Below, one piece after another: positions 57,598 through 64,000 of a DNA stretch of 64,000 nt. Where the stretch lies: the NCBI GenBank assembly GCA_020543525.1, contig JAHYIO010000039.1, forward strand, positions 1,612,001 to 1,676,000, read 5' to 3'. The notes beneath the pieces are model-generated. The model saw nothing but the letters and a program-made list of their open reading frames with translations, was not told the DNA's origin and searched no databases. This stretch comes from Coriolopsis trogii. Its lineage: Eukaryota; Basidiomycota; Agaricomycetes; Polyporales; Polyporaceae. Each line of letters begins with the position of its first letter. Position 1 is the first letter of the stretch. Position numbers and translations under genes: made by a program.

Positions 57598-59095
57598 GTG
57601 GAGCAAAGAGGACGCACGTAGTCGACAGCTTGATCCCGGTGGCTGCGATATCGATGCAGTTCCAGGTGGGTGAGACCCCCGTATGTTGTCACAATGTATT
57701 TGAGCAGCTCGTCGTCATCGTCAGCCGCGTCAATGAGGTAGACAAGCTCAAGACTAGTGAGTTTTGGCATGTCCATTCGAGATAGAACCGCAAGGCACTC
57801 TGCCGGGGATAAGAGAGGGCAAGGCCAGCCCCACTGGGCGCCATATCCTCTTGATCCGAGACGTTCATAATAACGGGGGCAGTCGCGGATCGATAAATGT
57901 GTGAGGTTCGCGGTGTCAACCAGAAAAATCGAGTCCTCGGGATCGGGGTAGGCCACTGTTAGGGATTGTAGACCGCGCAACACCTCGCGCGGGGAAGAAT
58001 GACGGCGCCCCAGTATAGGTGCGCGTTCTGCCTCGGCGGATGAGAATGGGAAAACTTGGATGGAAAGGGTGGACAATTGCGGAAGCGCAGACAGGAGAGT
58101 CGGAAGGAGCCACACTTGAGCTGGGTTGTCAATGTCATAACGACCGCAAATAGTCAGTGCCTGCAGCTTTGGCCAAGTGAGCGCTGCCATCGCAGTGAGA
58201 GGCGCGGCCTCCATCGGCAAGGAGAGCTGCCTGAGAGACCCACTCATGGAAGGAAGGAGCTGTGATAGACAGATTCGCTCCCGAGAGTATATCTCAGGGA
58301 GGTCTCTGCTCCGTCTATTGGGAAGACGCCTTGGTCCGACAAATTCACGGACGTATAGCTCCCGCCAGAAAGGTGCTTCGTATGTGAAAGAAGTGACCGT
58401 GATCGGAGTAGCTGTACGATCCGCTGAGGAATACGACTCCATTTCGACAAGCTCAACATTGGGCCCCAGTGTCAGGGACGTAATGCTAGGAATAGCAAAG
58501 CATACCCTGAGCATGTCCCATGTAATGGAACCGCTGTCAACGAAAGTGATAGTGGCAAGGGATGGAAGGCGTTCAAGTATCCTCTTCAGCACTTCAGCCG
58601 CATGAGGATCTGAGCATTGGATGGGGTATTGGAGATGCCTTATGAATGTTCAGACGGGAAACATGCGAAGAGACAGCACGTCACGTACCGAACGAAAGGA
58701 CATATGTACAGCGGCATGTCGAGATGTGGCCAGGCCCGACAACGGGAGAAGAGGATAGGAGCGGTAAGAACGCGTAAGGCGCGTGATGACGAGGCAAGCC
58801 GCTTGAGTGACACTCCAGGTCTTCGGATCTCGAGTTCAAGTGCTATCAGACGGAATACGTCGGCGTTGAGAGTCTCTAGTCTTGGGACGTGGTATGATGA
58901 GTGAAAGAGGAGAATGATTAGAACAACGACTTACGTGGGGGGAATACATGGGCACCTCAAGCTCAGTCGTGAAACACTAGCCATGGGCACATCCGTGGGT
59001 GTGCTATCAACCACAGTCTGCTGCACTCTTGACTCTGTAGGGAGCACCCATGTTGGCACGACGACAGAGAAGAGCTGTGCGATTGTCCTGTTCAT
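57136..59095 (-). CDS. FB9: F-box/LRR-like protein, 578 aa, partner of AP3
   Basis: Probable SCF adaptor, intact. Exons on the minus strand: 58935-59095, 58689-58880, 57618-58638, 57269-57561 and 57136-57205. Exon 1 has the same length as in FB7 (161 nt), and the N-terminus (MNRTIAQLFSVVVPTWVLP) aligns with it, supporting the chosen ATG. F-box from residue 54 (LETLNADVFRLIALELEIRR). LRR-like segments match FB8 and FB7: LPMEAAPLTAM, LQALTICGRYD, RAPILGRRH, LQSLTVAYPDPEDSIF, SIRDCPRYYERLG, SLELVYLIDAADDDDELLKY and HLNLDFEEDHG. Intron 4 is 63 nt without a stop, so its retention would add 21 residues in frame. The start is 516 bp from divergent AP3. Confidence 0.88.
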
Positions 59096-59611
59096 GCTTT
59101 GATGTAGCGATGCTTGCACCGTGTCCGCAAACAACGCGAGGGTGTGTGTGAAGCAGGGACGTAGCTGGCGACCTGGTCCTCAGAGCCGCCACCACAGACA
59201 AGTTCAAGGTGCGTTGGCGCCAAGCAAGTCTCACATAGCCGCCGGACCGGGAGAGGGCCACGGCCCGATTACTCCGATGCAAGACACTCACGCCGTTCTC
59301 ACAGTCCAACTTCTCGTTCTCGCGCCCATGGTTCGACGTGCTGTTCTTTCCGCCCTCGAGGCTACCATGTGCACCGATTATTCTCCTTGATCTCACACGG
59401 GGGGTCACGCATATCTTGGCATCCCTTACCGAGGCTCTCGCGGCAAGTTGTACGCACCACGACCGCCGCGGGACGCCTCAACAATCCATTTTCCTCCTTC
59501 TGAGACTTGTCTATAAGGAGGACCCCTCTCTTCCTCTGTGGTTCAATCCGCGGTCCCCCTCTCCACGCTTCACCACTCGAGCTGATTCGGACCTACAAGT
59601 TGACCACCGCC
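59096..59611. promoter_or_regulatory. Divergent promoter between FB9 and AP3
   Basis: 516 bp. Alignable with the FB7/AP2 spacer on the protease side (TTCTCG...CGCGCCCATG, CCGCCCTCGAGGC) and the F-box side. A CTATAAGGAGG at about 59,510 lies roughly 100 bases before the AP3 ATG and is a candidate TATA element, matching the position of the element before AP2. Confidence 0.65.
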
Positions 59612-62456
59612 ATGTCCGACGACGACCTCGTTTTTGTGCTTCAGCCTCCTAGGATCGACTCAAAGAACATTTCTCAGCTTCGAAATGCAGCCGCGGTACG
59701 CATCAAAGTCTCCATCCCTCATCGTTGTTATATGACTGAACCGCCATCCAGGCCAGCGCAGCCCGTCAGATAGGGTTGAACCGGCGGTGGTGCTTTCTCA
59801 TGTCTGAAGATGAGCCTCCCACCGCTCTCAATCCGCTTCCCACTCCCGCCAACAAGAGCGCCGTTCCCGATGCTCACGCCGAGGAGGTGCTCAACGCTTC
59901 CGCGAAAGCGCCAACCTTGCCGACAACTCAAGGTTCAGCTACCCCGGTGACACCCGACGCGGAGGTGCCCATAGCCACTCGGCCTGCGAGCCCGGGAACG
60001 ACAACTCGGTCTCCTGCAATCATGACGGGGAGGAATTTGGTACGTGCATATCCCATCATGTTGCTCACCGCACTGCAGTACATGACCTTGAGTAATACAT
60101 GACCTTGAGTAAACTGATCGTTTACACAGCAATCGGGTGGTCGCTCACGCTATACTTCGATGGCGTCCAGAGCCCCCGTTGCCAGAGTTAGTGATGCTCA
60201 GCCGCATCTGCGAAGACTCCAGAAAGGTATCTCCGCGGCCGAGATTAACTCCGGCATGCCTCTGCAAGCCCCGAGAGAAGATCATCCTAAGGGTCGGTCC
60301 ATTTATGATATTCTGGCTCACTGTACGTATTCCGTCAACCGCAGCACCATTTTACTACCACTGAAAAGTTGAAAGTATGGTACAGTTTGGATTTGGTGTG
60401 TTCATTTTACTAAGTTGTCGAGTCCCGCCTGACGCATATGTTTTGCTCAATCTTGAAGGAACTATGGGGTGATGAAACGACCCGCAAAGATTTGGAGCCC
60501 TGGATGGGACATATCATCAGGCTTGCAGCCGACACCGGTGAGGCCTCTACCGAAGTTCTCGTGACGCACCCCTACTAAACTGCGATGTCTTAGCCGACAG
60601 TGCTTTGTGAGTTAATAGTAGTATCAATCATGGTGAGGCTGTACTGACTATGCGCAATAGTTGGTTCTACGGGGAGGATTTCCGAGAACTCGAGTTCATC
60701 AATGCTAACCGCACAGAGTACATTACATTCAGTTGGGAAAAGCCTTACAGTCACGGCATACGTATGGCACTGCCTATGGGTCCGGCAGATGAGAGGGCAG
60801 AGCCTGAGCCTCGGCTTATTGGGTATGGGGACGAGGGTGGAGTTAGTGAGTCTTGCTTCGCATGAAACTTCCGGGAATCACTTACTGATGGGGGGTCACC
60901 GTCACATTAGGCGTCTTTCGATGGACCGACGAGATGCCCTTCTTTGTCCCTTCATGGAGCTGGAAGCTGAACAACAAAAGCCGACGTTCGCACATGCTCA
61001 AATTCCCCCGCGTGCTCGCTGAGGCAGCAACGAGGGTAACAGCTTCGCAGACCGTTGATGGAAACCTTGGTCTTGCCGTACCTGGGTGCCCACTATCTTC
61101 CGACCTTATTGTGCGGCTGAAATGCTGATTTTTGACTGTCTTCAGGCGGAGAGCTCCATGGAAGGGTGCAGAGCCCTCGGATCGTCTGGTCAGTTCAGAT
61201 CTGGTTATATTTTGCGCTGACCATTCTGACCGGCTTCGCTGTTGTCGCACAGACTTTCTTTGACATATTGAACCAAGTCCCTGCTGAACGCACCGTAGAG
61301 GCGGTTCGTAGCTCTGATCAGAGTTGCAGTGGATTGTGCTGACGACTATAAGCAGCCGGCCGCTCTCCTCATCCGATTCCTAAAGCCGGACAATACGAAG
61401 GAAACGTATGCTCCCGTAACAACGTGAGCACACCTAGAAATTGCGGACATTTGCTCTTACTGACGTGTCGCAAACACAGGCAAAGTTTCTTGTACTATGG
61501 TAGTGGCCTACCGTGTGCCATACCTCAGAGCAACGGCCCGTACCTCCTTCCACAGTTTGGCCCACCCCTCCAGATTCTTCCCAAACCCCCGCAGTACCCA
61601 CCGAGAGAGGATGGACCGACTCCGCCCCCTGTGTTTGGCTTCTGGGCTCTCCACTTTCTATCCATGACCCTATTGGAGCCTGTAGGTCACGATCCCAACC
61701 ACGACGTTCTAGATGAGGCAAACTGGGTACAGAAGACCATTCGCATCGCAAGAATTAGGGGCGGCACAGGCGGGCTACCTGTCGTCTTCGATTCAGGTAA
61801 GAGCATGCCCGTCCTGCTTTCCTACGAATATTGGACTGGACTGATTGTATCTACTATTGCAGGCAGTACTGCCAGTTGCCTTCCAGAGTCTGTCCTCTTC
61901 GAGATGTGGACAGCTTGGTTCGGCGGCGACGACGATGAATACCTCAACGATGTCCAGGGCGATGTGCTCTGGCACTCGCGCGACTTCTCGAAACACGACA
62001 TCTTGTTCGAGTTCAAGGACAACGCGGGTCAGATATTTACTCTGCGCTGCAGCGCAGAAGACTTCCTCTCGAGCCCCTGGCACACCGAAAGCGAGCCAGC
62101 ACGCACCTACTCGCTGTTCCAAGCGCCTGAGGACGAGACCGACACGACTCTTTGGGTGCTCGGTGTGGTACGTACCGCGCCATGCTCCCCTCGTCGTTCT
62201 CCACAGTCAAGGCTGACGTCTCCGTTTCCCCTTGCAGAACTTCTTCTGGGTCGCGATGCTCAAGCTCAAAGCAGAGCATCGTGGCCATCGTCCGTCGTCC
62301 ACCTCGAACCCCACCATGCAGCTCGCGCCCCAGAGGGTCGTGCAGGATGGGAGGAAGGTCGGAGAAGCGTACGATCTTGAATTCCTGAAGGACATGCCCC
62401 CAAGGCTCGCATCGAGGGTATTGGGGCAGCCGGAACTGTGTCCGCCTCCGGTCTGA
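59612..62456 (+). CDS. AP3: divergent pepsin-like aspartic protease, 680 aa, 14 exons
   Basis: Exons: 59612-59695, 59752-60039, 60130-60322, 60376-60395 (20 nt), 60459-60537, 60594-60606 (13 nt), 60661-60845, 60911-61085, 61146-61188, 61253-61303, 61353-61423, 61480-61796, 61863-62167 and 62238-62456. All phases equal those of AP2. Landmarks: DTA at 220-222 followed by DSAFWFY; flap GYGDEGGV near 280-287; DGNLGLAVPG near 336-345; DSGSTASCLP from 505; KDNAGQIFTL; VLG at 605-607 then NFFW. As in AP2 both Asp are kept and the first motif has Ala for Gly. The N-terminal 125 residues are Pro/Ala-rich and variable, while the C-terminal 65 residues (NPTMQLAPQRV, KVGEAYDLEFLKD) are nearly identical to AP2. 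No signal peptide. Confidence 0.85.
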
Positions 62457-63270
62457 CAGTCTGCCGAGCGCATGGCACGCCGCTGCCATATTTTGCCATC
62501 ACTGGCACACATAGAGCACCTGTCCTCGAAGTTCTCGCAACTGTCACGTTCAGTATCGCTGTTGATACAAGTTGTCTGTCACTCCCCCCTCGCTGATGTA
62601 CGTAGCGCAACCCGGATCCTGTACCTAGCATGGGCCTCATAGTAAATATACGCATCCCTCGCTCCATCACGTACTCGGAATCACGGCGCGCTTTACATAG
62701 TGAGGTGGCACCCATCGGTATAGGACCTCGTCGGCCTGTAATTCATTGCAATTCGAGGGTCGTATGTGCGCGGACAGTGGTAGGCCTATGAAATCACATA
62801 AGAGGTATGTTAACGGCGACAACAGTATGGACATTGTCGACGAGTTGAACCGCTGACCGGCCACCACGATGAATTGAGACGCGATGGATACACCTAGCAG
62901 CTCAGGCGACGTGCAAAATACGGAGCGAAATCCGGCTGACGCTGTCAACCGAGACGAGAGGTTGTGCGCGAAGAGGATGTGCGGTTGCGTCTGCTATGCC
63001 GTGCGAAGGTCCGGCGTTCTCCTCAACTTCTCCTTCAAGCGAAGAGCAGGACGTGAGCTCATAAGAGACGTAACCACTAGTATACACCGCGTAAGCTAAT
63101 CCAATCAGTGATACAACAGGGTATATATCCGTGAACTTATCTGTGGAATTGACAAGCCACAGGTCAGCACGGAGTGACGAAAGAGTAGGGGAAAGCGTAC
63201 ACACAAATATGCGAGATATAGATCGACAGCCGCTCCACAACTACAAGCACAGAGGGAGCACTGACAGGCT
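62457..63270. other. Spacer between AP3 and FB10
   Basis: About 800 bp at convergent ends. The part at 63,000-63,140 repeats the 3' flank of FB3 (reverse complement of 25,360-25,530). No gene recognised. Confidence 0.5.
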
Positions 63271-64000
63271 TTACCATCGGAAGGGCAACATCTGCGATTC
63301 ACTATGAAAGGCACGGTGGGCTCAGCGCGGTCACCGTGTGCGAACGTAACAAACACTCACGGCTCCTGGTGCAGGTCGACGAGGAAACGGGGCATCGCGC
63401 ACCGTTTCGGGTGGAACTCGGCCCAGAAAGGCAATCTTTGGCCAAAGTAGAGCAAGGCGACATACTCCAGCTGGGGGCAGACCTGCATGATCCTGATGAT
63501 TTCCGTTCCCCGCCTCTTGAACGTTGGTAACCACGCTTTGAAGGCGTCCACGTAGTCGCGGCGGTACATACCGGGGTCGTCATGCATGTCCAGATGTAGG
63601 TACACCCTCCGGAGCGACTTCGCCTCGGCCAGGATCCGCGCTAGCTGGACCTGTTGTAAGAGCGGAGTGGGTGGTGAGTGAAATGCTAGTATAAGGCTTG
63701 GCAAAGACGTACATGCGCCACTGCTTCACTCCGATCGAGACGATAGCAATGGATCTCGAGGTTCGTGAGCTTTGGGAATTTGGATGCTACATGTTTGAGA
63801 AGAGCGTCGTCCGAACCTGCCGTCTCCGCTCTGTAGACGAGTTCGAGGCTCGTGAGCTGTGGTAGAGCCATGCGCTGGAGGATCGACAGGCATTCCTCTG
63901 GGGACAAGAGGGGAGTGCCCCAGCTACTGCCCAATCGCTTCCCGAATAACTTGTGGTAATATCGCGGGAAGTCACGGAGAGAGAGGTGCGTGAGGGACGT
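63271..64000 (-). CDS. FB10: 3' part of an FB3-type F-box/LRR gene, cut by the window end
   Basis: Minus-strand exons: beyond the edge to 63713, 63361-63650 and 63271-63301. The last two have exactly the lengths of FB3 exons 4 and 5 (290 and 31 nt), and the C-terminus MLPFRW matches FB3 LLPFRW. Shared segments include SLRDFPRYYHK, GTPLLSPEECLSILQRMALP, SLELVY, DMHDDPGMYR, FKRRGTEII and ALLYFGQRLPFWAEFHPKRC. The F-box itself lies outside the window. No lesion in the visible 240 codons. Confidence 0.87.

Overview
This is genomic DNA of an Agaricomycete (basidiomycete) fungus. Genes carry many 45-90 bp GT-AG introns, and recognisable products include the serine palmitoyltransferase subunit LCB1, the vacuolar membrane protein Btn1/CLN3, a possible Clp1-like regulator and expanded F-box/leucine-rich-repeat genes. 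The F-box expansion and gene style suggest Polyporales, but that order is inference. All exon maps were built by eye from splice signals, frame continuity and comparison of paralogues inside the window. No tRNA, rRNA, CRISPR array or intact transposase gene was seen.

Layout. (1) 0-11 kb: a C-rich, G-poor plus strand with a Zn2Cys6 regulator (602-2481), two unrecognised genes (3889-5537 minus, 6015-6733 plus) and a complete but catalytically altered ribonucleotide reductase large-subunit paralogue (7729-10954). (2) 11.8-13.9 kb: BTN1/CLN3. (3) 14-31 kb: accessory block with F-box genes FB1-FB5 and aspartic protease AP1, which is interrupted by a TA-flanked inverted-repeat element. (4) 31-43 kb: ordinary genes: a small secreted protein, a possible Clp1-like protein, an 816-aa coiled-coil protein and LCB1. 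(5) 43-64 kb: second accessory block with a decaying TPR/DUF4470 gene, F-box genes FB6-FB10 and proteases AP2 and AP3.

Main result. Three paralogous 14-exon genes (AP1, AP2, AP3; 677-681 aa) that look anonymous at first can be read as a highly divergent, apparently cytosolic pepsin-like aspartic protease family. They keep a DTG/DTA motif, a flap tyrosine motif, a DG-x-x-GLAVP motif, a second DTG/DSG motif and an I/V-LG strand in pepsin order. Each sits head-to-head with an F-box/LRR gene: FB1-AP1, FB7-AP2, FB9-AP3, plus a relic pair AP(exon 1)-FB4. Further copies of the divergent promoter survive alone at 31.3 kb and 47.9 kb. The locus therefore looks like a repeatedly duplicated ubiquitin-ligase-adaptor plus protease module undergoing birth and death. 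About half the copies are broken by stops, frameshifts, deletions or the inverted-repeat element. A functional link such as the F-box protein controlling the protease is inference. Some single-base lesions lie in homopolymers and could be sequencing errors.
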